Assembly (NCBI GenBank): GCA_011049455.1
Contig: DSBL01000077.1
Span: 1-38,934 of the forward strand
Direction of reading: 5' to 3'
DNA length: 38,934 nucleotides
From: Desulfonatronum sp.
Lineage (GTDB): Bacteria > Desulfobacterota > Desulfovibrionia > Desulfovibrionales > Desulfonatronaceae
The notes under the pieces are model-generated. The model saw only the letters and a list, made by a program, of their open reading frames with translations, was not told where the DNA came from and searched no databases. The translations under genes were made by a program, and so were the position numbers. Shown piece by piece: positions 27,988 through 36,595 of the stretch. Each line of letters starts with the position of its first letter. Within the stretch, counting starts at the first letter, position 1.

Positions 27988-30441
27988 CTACTTCGCTTCG
28001 ATGATCCGGTCCCCTCCGGCCTTCTTGGCTGCGTATGACGCCCGGTCCGCCCGGTTGAGCAGCTGCTGGGGGGACTCCTGCAGATCAAACTGCGCCAATC
28101 CGATGCTGAGACCAATGCTTCCCTGGAAACGGTCCTCCATGGCCTGCATGATGCGTTCGGCAAGATGGCGCAACTGGTGCATCTCGGTTTCGTTGGCCAA
28201 CACGGCGAATTCATCGCCTCCGTAGCGGGCGGGAAAATCCATCCCCTTGCGGACGATTTTGCGCAATAATTTGCCGATGTCCCGCAAGGCCGCGTCACCG
28301 GCCTGGTGCCCTTGGGTGTCGTTGATGTTCTTGAAACGATCCAGGTCGAAAAAAATCAAACCCAGGGGGCGCTTGGAGCGGCGGATCCGGCTGGTTTCCC
28401 TGTCCAGGATCTCCAGAAAATGCCGTTGGTTGAACAGACCCGTGAGGTCGTCGAACATGGCCTGTTGCCGCAGTTTTTCCTCCAGCCTGCGAACCGTGCT
28501 CAAATCCCGGCCCACGACCAGGTATTCCCTGTCTTGTCCGGCTTCCACGGGCAGGGGGGAAAACAGCAGTTCCAAGGGGATGGCCGGGCCGCCTTCAAGA
28601 AAGAGGATGACTTCCTGGGGCGTGGTCAGTTTCTGGAGAAGATCCCGGCTCCAGGTGTCGGTGAAATCGCCTACGGGCTTGGTGATGGAAAAGAGATTCA
28701 TGCCCATGATCTGCGGCGGCATCTGTGATGACGTGAAGGTGATGGTGCCCTGGGAGTCGGTGGTCAAAACCACGTCCCGCATGGCGTTGATGAGGCCCCG
28801 CAGAAAGTCGCGTTGTTTGAGCAGTTGTGTTTGCAGTTCGGCGGCATCCTTGATGTTTTCCAGCAGAACCAGGATGTCCTTGCGTTTTTTATTGATGATT
28901 TTATGGGCGGTAAGATACAAGCACGGCGTGGAGATGTCCGGAGTCGTGCCCGGAGGGCAGAAAAGGGCGTTCATGGAGCCTTGCTCAGGATCCTTGATAA
29001 AGGAGCGCCACGACGCTTCAGCATGTACAAGGCCGGTCGCGTCCAGGGCCTTGTAGAGATCCTTGCCATGAACCACGTTCATTCCAACAAGTTGGCTCAT
29101 GCTGGCATTGGCGTCCATCACCCTGCCGGAGGCGTTCAGCCATGCAACTCCAAGGGGAAGCTTGTCCAGCAGGCGGGCCTTGTCTTCGAGAACGGCCGTG
29201 CGCAGGGCGTATTGCTCCAAGGCTTGGCTGAGAAAACAGGCGTAATACTCCAGCTGGATCAAAAGATCCTGGTCCAAATATTTATGAGGGATACGCAGCT
29301 CACCCCAGGTCTGCTCTCCAGCAGTCAGGGCAAAACAATGGCTTTGGTGGATCCATGTCAGCTCCTCCGGCATGACGTACGTTTGGATTTCATGCAGGAT
29401 CTCGCCGAGGTGACATCGAAACAACGACCATTGTCTTTCCCTGGGCCATTTCAGGCCCAGTTCCCAGGCCTTCAGGTTCCATTGGAAACGCAGGTGTTTT
29501 TGAACAATTTTGGCTAATGATTCCAATCCGCCGGTGGCGTTGGTCAGGTCCAGGCTCAAAAAAAAGATGCGCTGGATGGTTTCCACGGATTGGGCCGCCA
29601 ATCGGGCGTCGGACCTGTGATCAGCAAGATCGAGCAGCTTGGTCAGCGAGGTGAAGCGCTGCAGGATCAAGGCGCGAATGCCTTCATAGCCGCTGTTGGA
29701 AATGGAAAAATGTTCCTGCAGCGCGTATTTGAACCTGATCTGTTCCAGAGGGTCGGCGTCCGGTGTCAATTCCGTTTCGGCCCAGAATGTGCCCATGATG
29801 ACGCATTGGGTCAGCGGAGGGTGTTCCTTGAGATGGCCAAGGTCATGGTGATGGGCGATGGCGCTGAGGGTCTCTTGGGGCAGTTCCGTTTCGGCCAGGA
29901 GGTCGCAGCTCAGGTTTTCGTGTTCCGTCAGTGCGAGAAAATATTGCTGGTCCTTTTCCTGTTGATGTTTTCGCGGGGTTTGATCCTTGGGGGACAGCAG
30001 CAGTGAGAGATCCTTGAGCAAAGCGCTGAGATAGGCCTGGCTCGATTTTTCCGGACAATGGTTTTCAGCCAAAGCCTCGGCCGCCAGGGAGGACCAGATG
30101 GTCAGGCGCCAATTATGAAGGGCCTTGTTCTTGCGCTGAACATCGGGATGAAAGGCCTTGAAAAGCGATATGCTCAAGATAATTTTCAGGATTTCTCGAA
30201 TACCCAGGATGACGGCGGCGCGTTGGATGTCCAATACCTTCTGGCTTAGCCCGTAAAAAGGAGAGTTCACGAGGGTCAGCACGCTAACGGTCAGGGCCGG
30301 ATCGAGTTTGATGAGCTGCGCGATGCGACCGAAGTCGGCCGCGGGATTGAGGATCTCCCGCAACAGGGTGAGCAGGGTGGGCGGAAAGGTCCGTTGGAGG
30401 GTTTGAGCCAGTGAATCCTTGGGAAGATGTTTATCCATCAT
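27988..30441 (-). CDS. HDOD-PAS-GGDEF protein, probable diguanylate cyclase
   Basis: An 817-residue cytoplasmic signalling protein. The N-terminal HDOD domain (about 1-210) has LIKLDPALTVSVLTLVNSPFYG and the helix with AAVILGIREI. A middle region of about 200 residues is unassigned. Two PAS-like segments follow (about 420-530 and 545-650). The GGDEF domain (about 655-817) has FFDLDRFKNINDTQGHQAGD and the intact active site YGGDEF, so it should make c-di-GMP from two GTP. The feedback-inhibition site that normally reads RxxD reads KGMD, so product inhibition may be weak. There is no EAL domain, membrane helix or receiver. It is 24 bases downstream of the polyprenyl synthase gene and 103 bases upstream of purL. 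Start 30441 or 30438 (two consecutive ATGs). Confidence 0.9.
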   Translation of the reverse strand: MMDKHLPKDSLAQTLQRTFPPTLLTLLREILNPAADFGRIAQLIKLDPALTVSVLTLVNSPFYGLSQKVLDIQRAAVILGIREILKIILSISLFKAFHPDVQRKNKALHNWRLTIWSSLAAEALAENHCPEKSSQAYLSALLKDLSLLLSPKDQTPRKHQQEKDQQYFLALTEHENLSCDLLAETELPQETLSAIAHHHDLGHLKEHPPLTQCVIMGTFWAETELTPDADPLEQIRFKYALQEHFSISNSGYEGIRALILQRFTSLTKLLDLADHRSDARLAAQSVETIQRIFFLSLDLTNATGGLESLAKIVQKHLRFQWNLKAWELGLKWPRERQWSLFRCHLGEILHEIQTYVMPEELTWIHQSHCFALTAGEQTWGELRIPHKYLDQDLLIQLEYYACFLSQALEQYALRTAVLEDKARLLDKLPLGVAWLNASGRVMDANASMSQLVGMNVVHGKDLYKALDATGLVHAEASWRSFIKDPEQGSMNALFCPPGTTPDISTPCLYLTAHKIINKKRKDILVLLENIKDAAELQTQLLKQRDFLRGLINAMRDVVLTTDSQGTITFTSSQMPPQIMGMNLFSITKPVGDFTDTWSRDLLQKLTTPQEVILFLEGGPAIPLELLFSPLPVEAGQDREYLVVGRDLSTVRRLEEKLRQQAMFDDLTGLFNQRHFLEILDRETSRIRRSKRPLGLIFFDLDRFKNINDTQGHQAGDAALRDIGKLLRKIVRKGMDFPARYGGDEFAVLANETEMHQLRHLAERIMQAMEDRFQGSIGLSIGLAQFDLQESPQQLLNRADRASYAAKKAGGDRIIEAK

Positions 30442-30465
30442 CGGTCCATGAAAAGATTGAGCATG

Positions 30466-31461
30466 TTATTTGTCCCGCTGCAAGGTGTGGGTCAGCGCTT
30501 CTTCAAGCACCTTTCGTTCCGCGGTGTCCGGAAGTTTTTCCAGGGCGGCGGCGGCCAGGTTGACGAAATACGCGGCGCGTTGGCGGGTGACGCCGACGCA
30601 TCCGCTGGTCTGGACCTCATCGATGATCGCGGCGATCCTCTGTTCGGACAAGCACGGAGTCCGTTGCTTCGAAGCCGATGTTTTCAGGGTAAACTCGGAC
30701 AGCAGATTGTTTCGTCGGGATTTTGAAAGCCCTTCCAGATAGAGTATCAAAGGCAAGGTCAGCTTGCCCTCGCGCAGATCCCCTCCAACGGGTTTGCCGG
30801 AAATCTCGGCCCGGGCTTCATAGTCCAGGGCGTCATCAGTGAGCTGAAAGGCAATGCCCAGGTTGATGCCGTAGTCCAGGGCGGCCTGTTCCAACACCGG
30901 GTCGCCGCCCGCCAGAATCGCCCCGCAATGACATGCGGCCTGGATCAGAAAAGCCGTCTTGCCGGTGATGATTTCCAGATAATGATCCTGGGACAAAGTC
31001 GGGGTGTTGATCCAGTCCAGTTCCTGGATTTCACCGGTCGCAGTGTGCATGATGGCTTCAGAGACTCGCAGGCTCAAGCAGGGGTTGCCGTATTCCGCCA
31101 CCAGGCGATTGCCCAAGGCCAAGAGCACGTCTCCGGCCAAAATGGTTTCGGTTTTTCCGAAAACCAGATGCGCCGTAGTTATTCCGCGGCGCAGATGGCT
31201 GTCGTCCAGGATGTCGTCATGGAGCAGCGTGGCCGAATGAAAGAATTCCATGGCGCAAGCCAAAGGATAGACATCATCGGAAACCCGGCCACACCCTCGG
31301 GCAAAAAGAATGGTCAGCAGGGGCCGCAGGCGCTTGCCGCCGGCCTGCAGCACATGCCCGGCAACGGAGCGGACCAGGGGCTGCAATTTTTCCGTTTCCC
31401 GGGCCAGGAAGTCGTTGATTATGGGGAGTTCTTGGCGCAAATAGCGGTGAAGGCCGTGCAT
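30466..31461 (-). CDS. ispB: Polyprenyl diphosphate synthase (long-chain trans type)
   Basis: A 331-residue cytoplasmic prenyltransferase that extends allylic diphosphates with isopentenyl diphosphate to make the side chain of menaquinone. Motifs are GGKRLRP (41-47), the first Asp-rich motif HDDILDD (D82, D83, D86), GDVLLA, GKTA and the second motif TDDALD (209-213). No bulky aromatic residue sits at the fourth and fifth positions before the first Asp motif (SATLLHDD), which favours a long product such as a hepta- to nonaprenyl chain. The start at 31461 is chosen because the protein then begins in register with the family; a TTG 12 codons upstream is the alternative, and no strong ribosome site marks either. 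The upstream gap holds a large inverted-repeat element. Menaquinone fits electron flow to the Dsr membrane complex. Confidence 0.88.
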   Translation of the reverse strand: MHGLHRYLRQELPIINDFLARETEKLQPLVRSVAGHVLQAGGKRLRPLLTILFARGCGRVSDDVYPLACAMEFFHSATLLHDDILDDSHLRRGITTAHLVFGKTETILAGDVLLALGNRLVAEYGNPCLSLRVSEAIMHTATGEIQELDWINTPTLSQDHYLEIITGKTAFLIQAACHCGAILAGGDPVLEQAALDYGINLGIAFQLTDDALDYEARAEISGKPVGGDLREGKLTLPLILYLEGLSKSRRNNLLSEFTLKTSASKQRTPCLSEQRIAAIIDEVQTSGCVGVTRQRAAYFVNLAAAALEKLPDTAERKVLEEALTHTLQRDK

Positions 31462-31562
31462 CGAAAAGTTGTTATCCGCTTCCCCTGCCCAACGCAAGCA
31501 TTCTTGTCGGGTTTCCCTGTTTGAGGCAGTGCCGGGCGGGGAGCATCAGAAGTTTGTCCCAA

Positions 31563-31737
31563 GCAGGATGGGTCTTGCTTTTCAGCGCAGTTGCTCTGTC
31601 TGACCGAGCCAGGATTCGTCAGTTCAAATGATTGCCGGGAGCATCCATCGGTCGTTCTGTTTCCATTGAGCAATCGTTTGAACATACGAGCCGGCGAGGG
31701 AGTTTGCGACAGCGCTGAAAAGCAAGACCCATCCTGC
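31563..31737. repeat. 175-bp element with perfect 26-bp terminal inverted repeats
   Basis: Bases 31563-31588 (start GCAGGATGGG, end TTTTCAGCGC) are the exact reverse complement of 31712-31737. Nested inside, GTTCAAATGATTGC (31622-31635) is the reverse complement of 31670-31683 with one mismatch. Outside, TTTGTCCC (31553-31560) recurs inverted at 31760-31767. No reading frame of interest lies within, and no target duplication is obvious. It fills most of the 343-base gap between the radical SAM-TPR gene and the polyprenyl synthase gene (31462-31804); the rest of that gap shows nothing recognisable. A MITE-like mobile element or a structured RNA would explain it. Confidence 0.85.
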
Positions 31738-31804
31738 GATCAAATGGAATGGGGACAACGGGACAAATTCCTAATGCAGCTTGCCGGGCGAAACCAAAAA
31801 TCGC

Positions 31805-33478
31805 TCAGCTGGACAAACCGAGCCTGAGCATCTGAGGAGAGCCGGGAAACCTGCGGGCCAGTTCACGAGCCTGCGCATCTTTTCCAAGATTCATGTAACT
31901 GACGCATAGACAGGCCGCCAGGGTTTCACTGTCCGGGTGCTTTTTCACCCCCTCGGAAAGCTCCCTGAGGGATTCCGCATACCGGCCCTGCTTTTGTCTG
32001 ATGATGCCCAGACCCAGGTATGCTCTCTCATTGGGATGAAAAGACAGCGACTTCAGATACAGTCTTTCGGCCACGGTCTCTTTTTCAGGAATGGCCTCCA
32101 AAGAGGCAAAATCACCGTGGCTGAAGGTCATGCCCAGCCTGGACAGAAAATCCGCATGGCTTTCGTAAAGTTCTTTGTTGTCCACCAGGCTGATGGAATC
32201 GGCAAATTCCGGCAGGCGACGATAATACTCGGAGCGCAGTCTTTGACCAAATGTGACGACCATATCGGCCGTCAGGCGCCTGTCTGTTTCAAAGTACTTG
32301 ATATGCTCAATCCTGTTGAGCCAGATGTCGTCATTAATTTTCATCCGGTGTTTGAAATCGTCATACAACGCAGTGCCTGGAAAGATTTCCAGGATATAGA
32401 AAATGACGTTCAAAGGCTTGATCTGGTTGATCAGGTTTGTGGTTTCCCGAATGGTCTGGGCATTTTCACCGGGAGAACCGTAGATAAAATACGCCCTGGC
32501 CAGGATGCCGTAACTGACGGTGAGGTCAAAGGCCCTTTTGATGTCCTGCGCATCAATCCTCTTGTTCAGGGATTTTCTGATTTTTTCCGAACCGCTCTCC
32601 ACGCCGTAGCTTATCTGGATGCAACCGGCCTTGCGCATCCACAATAGCATGTCCTCATCCACGTAATTGACCCTGGAAATGGCGAACCAGGCAATCTTCA
32701 GTCCCCGGTCGATGATCTGTTGACAGATATCAATGATCCGACCCTTTTTCATGGTAAAGGTGTCGTCGGAGATGTAGAAAAACTTGACGCCCTTGTTGTA
32801 AAGCTGTTCCAACTGGTCCACGAAATACCCGGCTGAATGGAACCTGACCTTGCGTTTCCAGAATTTCGGAGATCCGCAAAAGGCGCAATTCGCGGGACAA
32901 CCCCTGGCCGAGACAAGATGCTGAAACGTGAAGTACTTGCTCGGAGAGGGCAACATGTCCAAGTCCTGAATGAATTCAGCCTGGCCGGTGCTGACGATTT
33001 TCCCTCCCTGCCTGTGGCCGATCCCCCTGACTTTTTCGATTCCCTGGGCGTCGCCATTTTCCAGATGCTCAACAAGACCCAAGAAACTGTATTCACCTTC
33101 ACCGAGTACAGCGTAGTCGATTTCCTTGAAGTTTTTGAGCAGATGCTTCCACAAGAAGGTTGTCCCGATTCCGCCGAACACAATGGTCACACCCGGGAGG
33201 ATCTCCTTGGCGGCCCGTGCAATTTCAATACCGCCGTAACGGTTGGCGTTCACAATGGAAAAACCGATGATCGCGGGTTTTTTTTGTTTCAGAACGTCCC
33301 TTATCTTCGCGGGATCTTCATTTATATCATACCAATTGAGAATCTCCACGTCATGGCCGTGTTCCATGAGCAAGGCGCCGATATAGTGGAGCCCAATGGG
33401 AGTGACGCCCACATCTTCGGTATGGAGCTTATGAGCCCGGGCTTCCAGGCATGGGGGATAGATGAGTATGATTTTCAT
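31805..33478 (-). CDS. B12-binding radical SAM protein with C-terminal TPR-like repeats
   Basis: A 557-residue protein. Residues 1-135 form a cobalamin-binding-like domain (MKIILIYPPC, VFGGIGTTF, VLGEGEYSF), again without a clear DxHxxG histidine motif. The radical SAM domain (about 185-400) has SARGCPANCAFCGSPK with ligands C194, C198 and C201, and GVESGSEKIRKSLNKR typical of the B12 group. Residues about 455-555 look like TPR helices (RAYLGLGIIRQKQGRYAESL, ETLAACLCVSYMNLG), suggesting a protein partner. Such proteins methylate or rearrange unactivated carbons in lipids, peptides or cofactors; no substrate can be named. The start at 33478, 19 bases after the cobT stop, gives the conserved N-terminus, but its ribosome site is weak; the longer frame reaching 33748 overlaps cobT and is rejected. 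Confidence 0.85.
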   Translation of the reverse strand: MKIILIYPPCLEARAHKLHTEDVGVTPIGLHYIGALLMEHGHDVEILNWYDINEDPAKIRDVLKQKKPAIIGFSIVNANRYGGIEIARAAKEILPGVTIVFGGIGTTFLWKHLLKNFKEIDYAVLGEGEYSFLGLVEHLENGDAQGIEKVRGIGHRQGGKIVSTGQAEFIQDLDMLPSPSKYFTFQHLVSARGCPANCAFCGSPKFWKRKVRFHSAGYFVDQLEQLYNKGVKFFYISDDTFTMKKGRIIDICQQIIDRGLKIAWFAISRVNYVDEDMLLWMRKAGCIQISYGVESGSEKIRKSLNKRIDAQDIKRAFDLTVSYGILARAYFIYGSPGENAQTIRETTNLINQIKPLNVIFYILEIFPGTALYDDFKHRMKINDDIWLNRIEHIKYFETDRRLTADMVVTFGQRLRSEYYRRLPEFADSISLVDNKELYESHADFLSRLGMTFSHGDFASLEAIPEKETVAERLYLKSLSFHPNERAYLGLGIIRQKQGRYAESLRELSEGVKKHPDSETLAACLCVSYMNLGKDAQARELARRFPGSPQMLRLGLSS

Positions 33479-33497
33479 CGCGTTGCAACAAGCATGT

Positions 33498-34625
33498 TCA
33501 CCCGGAATTTCCGTCATCTTTGATCCCAGCCTGACTGAAGCTGGCCATGTTGTTGTACATGGCTGCGGCAGCGCGGAGGATCGGAATGGCCAGGGCCGCC
33601 CCGGTTCCTTCTCCCAGGCGCATGTCCAGGTCCAGGATCGGCCGGGCGTTGAGATGTTCCAGGATGATCCGGTGGCCAGGTTCGGCAGAGCCATGGGCGA
33701 AAAAAACATATTCCTGAACCACAGGCCGACATTTCCATGCCGCGACATAGGCGGCCGTTGAAATGAAGCCGTCCAGGACCACGGCCAGCTTGTGAAAGGC
33801 GCTGCCCAGGATCAGTCCGGCCAAGCAGGCGATTTCCAAACCTCCCAGAGCCGCCAGGATGTTCATGGGATCGGCGGACGCCACGGCTTTATGATTGACG
33901 CTCAACGCCTGCCGGATCACTCGTGCTTTATGACGCATGCCGTTCTGGTCCAGTCCGGTGCCGGGACCGGTAATCATTTCCGGGTCCAGCCCCAGATAGG
34001 CGCAGTAGAGGGCGGTGGCGGCCGTGGTGTTGGCAATTCCCATTTCGCCTGTGCCCACGGTTCGAACGCCCTTGCCTGCTGCTCGCGAGGCCAAGCTGAA
34101 GCCCAATTCCAGAGCCTGTCGGCATTCGGCCTCGGTCAGCGCCGGCCCTTGGGTCATGTCCGCCGAACCTTGCCGGATTTTTCGGCTGATCAAGTTCGGT
34201 GCGTCCTGGAAACCAGGACCCTTGACCCCCGCATCCACGACCACCAGGTCCACCCCGGCGCAGGCAGTCAGGGCGTTGACGGCCGCGCCCTTGTTCAGGA
34301 AGTTCAGCACCATTTGCCTGGTCACTTCCTGAGGGAACAGGCTGACGCCCCGGGCGGCCACCCCGTGGTCCGCGGCGCAGGTATAAATGCACGCCGGATC
34401 AACCTGGGGGGCGGGGCCGCGCCCGGCGGACGCATTGATCAGCGCCAACTGCATGGCCAGGGATTCCAGGCGTCCCAAACTGCCTTTGGGCTTGGTCAAA
34501 TGGTCCACGTGGACCTGGATGGCCGGCGCGAAACCGCGTTCCAGGGGTGTGATCCCGGCTGTGATCCGATCCAGTTCACGCCAAGGGGATAACGTCAAGA
34601 TCTTGTTCAAGGACTTACGATCCAC
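33498..34625 (-). CDS. cobT: Nicotinate-nucleotide:dimethylbenzimidazole phosphoribosyltransferase
   Basis: A 375-residue enzyme that activates the lower-ligand base of cobalamin by making alpha-ribazole phosphate from nicotinate mononucleotide and a benzimidazole. Diagnostic blocks are LTKPKGSLGRLE, AADHGVAARGVSLFP, GTGEMGIANTTAA and LGEGTGA, whose Glu (E339) corresponds to the catalytic glutamate of the Salmonella enzyme. It starts at a GTG 13 bases after the pfk stop, with no clear ribosome site, so coupling to pfk translation is likely. Cobalamin is a plausible cofactor of the next gene, a B12-type radical SAM protein, and of the one at 4403. No cobalamin riboswitch is visible upstream. 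Confidence 0.93.
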   Translation of the reverse strand: MDRKSLNKILTLSPWRELDRITAGITPLERGFAPAIQVHVDHLTKPKGSLGRLESLAMQLALINASAGRGPAPQVDPACIYTCAADHGVAARGVSLFPQEVTRQMVLNFLNKGAAVNALTACAGVDLVVVDAGVKGPGFQDAPNLISRKIRQGSADMTQGPALTEAECRQALELGFSLASRAAGKGVRTVGTGEMGIANTTAATALYCAYLGLDPEMITGPGTGLDQNGMRHKARVIRQALSVNHKAVASADPMNILAALGGLEIACLAGLILGSAFHKLAVVLDGFISTAAYVAAWKCRPVVQEYVFFAHGSAEPGHRIILEHLNARPILDLDMRLGEGTGAALAIPILRAAAAMYNNMASFSQAGIKDDGNSG

Positions 34626-34638
34626 TGTATTTGGAGCG

Positions 34639-36006
34639 TCACGATCCGATCCTGCAGGTGGAGCCCTGGGGGTATTGGTCCAGCGTGCTCAGCATGTGGA
34701 CGGGCTGACCGGTGGACTGCAGGACCGCCTGCCAGTAGTTGCTCATGGTGTTGATTTTTTTTCGTTTTCCGGCAACCAAATCAAGAGGCAAATGCACGTA
34801 ATGCCCGTAGAGTTTGCTCACGACCATGCCGGTCTTGCCGGCCATGGCCGCGTGCACGGCGTTTTGGCCCAGGAAGCCGCAATAGACGCGGTCATTGGCG
34901 TTGGCCGGGATGGAGCGGATGATGTAGCTGGGATCGATGTATTTCAGGGTGTACTCCATGTTCTGGGCGGTGAAATAGGTGTCGATTTCCCGGCGTAGCA
35001 GGCCGCAGATGTCCCGCAACACCGGGTTGCCCGAGGCGTCTGTTTCGCTGGAAGCGGCCAGCAGGTCCTGGCCGGCGCCTTCGGCCACGACAACCACGGC
35101 ATGGCCGCGGCGGCGCAGACGTTCGTACAGGACGTGCAGAAAACCCGCTGGACCGTGGAGTTCAAAGGGATCTTCCGGAATCAGGACATAGTTGACGTCC
35201 TTCAGCGCCAGGGTGGCCTGGGCCGCGATAAAGCCGGATTCCCGGCCCATGAGCTTGACCATGCCGATGCCGTTGGGCGCGCCCAGGGCCTCGGTATGGG
35301 CGCAACGGATGGCTTCCGTGGCCTTTTCCACGGCTGTGTCAAAGCCGAAGGAGCGGGGTACGAAGTTGATGTCGTTGTCAATGGTTTTGGGGATGCCGAT
35401 GATGGACAGCTTCAACCCGCGAGAGGCCACTTCCTCCTGGATTTTCAGCGAGGCCTGCATGGTCCCGTCTCCACCGATAAGGAACAGAACGCTGACGTTC
35501 ATCCGCTCCAAGGCATCAACGATTTCCGTTGGTTTTTGCGGTCCCCGGGAGGAGGCCAGCACGGTCCCGCCGAATTCATGAATGCTGGCCACCTTATCCG
35601 GCTTCAACTCCATCAAGGGATGGCCGAATTCGGGAATAAAGCCTTGCAGGCCGTAACGGATGCCGACCACCGAGGCCACGCCGTAGCTATGGTGCGCGGT
35701 CATGACAATGGCCCGGATCACGTCGTTGATGCCCGGACACAAGCCGCCGCAGGTGACCACGGCGCACTTGGTCTTGGAGGGATCAAAATACAGTTTTTCC
35801 CGCGGCCCGGCAGGTTCGAATTCGTGAATATTCCCCCCGTATGAGGCTGATTCGCCTTCCTTGTTGGCAATGGCTACGGGCACGCCCGGTTTGTCGGCGA
35901 TAAAAAGGGCGCATTCCAGGGTCGATGAGATCTTTGCGGGACCCAAGGCGGAAATTTTCGTGGAAATGTCATTGGATGCGGACTTGCGAGACTTTTTGGC
36001 CGGCAT
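34639..36006 (-). CDS. pfkA: 6-phosphofructokinase, ATP-type of the PPi-PFK-related clade
   Basis: A 455-residue cytoplasmic kinase of fructose 6-phosphate, longer than the 320-residue classical bacterial form. GGDGT (178-182) has the Gly used by ATP-dependent enzymes where PPi enzymes have Asp, while PKTIDND (206-212) has the Lys typical of PPi enzymes and of the atypical ATP-PFKs of trypanosomes and plants. The MGRESG block and PEDPF follow the same clade. An N-terminal extension of about 75 residues, with an Ala/Lys-rich start, precedes the core. The ATG at 36006 has a strong AGGAGG; the longer frame to 36192 lacks support. Phosphoryl donor cannot be proved from sequence, but ATP is more likely than PPi. 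cobT follows directly. Confidence 0.88.
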   Translation of the reverse strand: MPAKKSRKSASNDISTKISALGPAKISSTLECALFIADKPGVPVAIANKEGESASYGGNIHEFEPAGPREKLYFDPSKTKCAVVTCGGLCPGINDVIRAIVMTAHHSYGVASVVGIRYGLQGFIPEFGHPLMELKPDKVASIHEFGGTVLASSRGPQKPTEIVDALERMNVSVLFLIGGDGTMQASLKIQEEVASRGLKLSIIGIPKTIDNDINFVPRSFGFDTAVEKATEAIRCAHTEALGAPNGIGMVKLMGRESGFIAAQATLALKDVNYVLIPEDPFELHGPAGFLHVLYERLRRRGHAVVVVAEGAGQDLLAASSETDASGNPVLRDICGLLRREIDTYFTAQNMEYTLKYIDPSYIIRSIPANANDRVYCGFLGQNAVHAAMAGKTGMVVSKLYGHYVHLPLDLVAGKRKKINTMSNYWQAVLQSTGQPVHMLSTLDQYPQGSTCRIGS

Positions 36007-36595
36007 GATTCCTCCTGATGTATGTGGCGCCCGACAATAAAAGCGCATTTGGCATGCGATTCCGGGAAGGATTCGTTCCATCGCGCATGTGCGGGGCTCA
36101 CTTGGATGTGCTGCATGACTGGTGGAGAAGTTGCACCTTATAATGGTCATGCGAACGGGAAAAGGCTGCAAAATGTACCGGAAAATCCACAAGGGCCGGA
36201 GTATTTTTAATCGGGATTCTCCTGAAAAATCTAAAATAAGGAAAAAGTCTCAGGTTTTCAAGAACGAAGCGCAGATCCGTGGTGATGCACCGCCAATCGT
36301 TGCCATGCCCGGATAATCCGCGCAAAGTCCTGAAATGCCGCTCAATGGGGAGAGACGAAGATAGAGGCATTTAAAACCGCGAAACTGATGGGAGCCATGG
36401 GACGGTTTGCCTGAAGACGAACGAATTTCTGTCTACCCGGCTTGACACAAATTTCTCAATTGGATACTCCCAACTCACTGCATAAGTGCGCACTTCCATT
36501 GATCTCGACGAGCCGGGGCGTCATGTTGCGCGTCCGTGAGTCCGTAACCGGCAAGCAAGGCTGGGCATGAGAAGAGGATTGTACGAGGAGGATGC
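36007..36595. promoter_or_regulatory. Divergent regulatory region between pfk and the dsr-linked genes
   Basis: This 589-base gap has no convincing gene. On the plus strand, TTGACA (36442-36447) followed after 16 bases by ATACTC (36464-36469) is a good -35 with a poor -10, giving a start near 36476. Just downstream, AAGTGCGCACTT (36484-36495) is a perfect 12-base palindrome suited to be an operator. A perfect TATAAT also occurs at 36139-36144 with ATGACT 18 bases earlier; it could start a long leader or small RNA. The ribosome site GAGGAGG lies just before 36596. Confidence 0.4.

Noticed and set aside
26427-28004. 525-codon plus-strand frame
   Set aside because: Antisense shadow of purL; composition typical of high-GC antisense frames.
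31563-31737. Possible integron attC site
   Set aside because: The ends do not show the attC core sites (RYYYAAC/GTTRRRY), and the 26-base perfect arms are not attC-like.
34626-34638. Cobalamin riboswitch ahead of cobT
   Set aside because: Only 13 bases separate pfk and cobT, so there is no room for one.
36098-36370. Small minus-strand frame of 90 codons upstream of pfk
   Set aside because: No family resemblance, no ribosome site, AT-richer sequence without the third-position bias of neighbouring genes.
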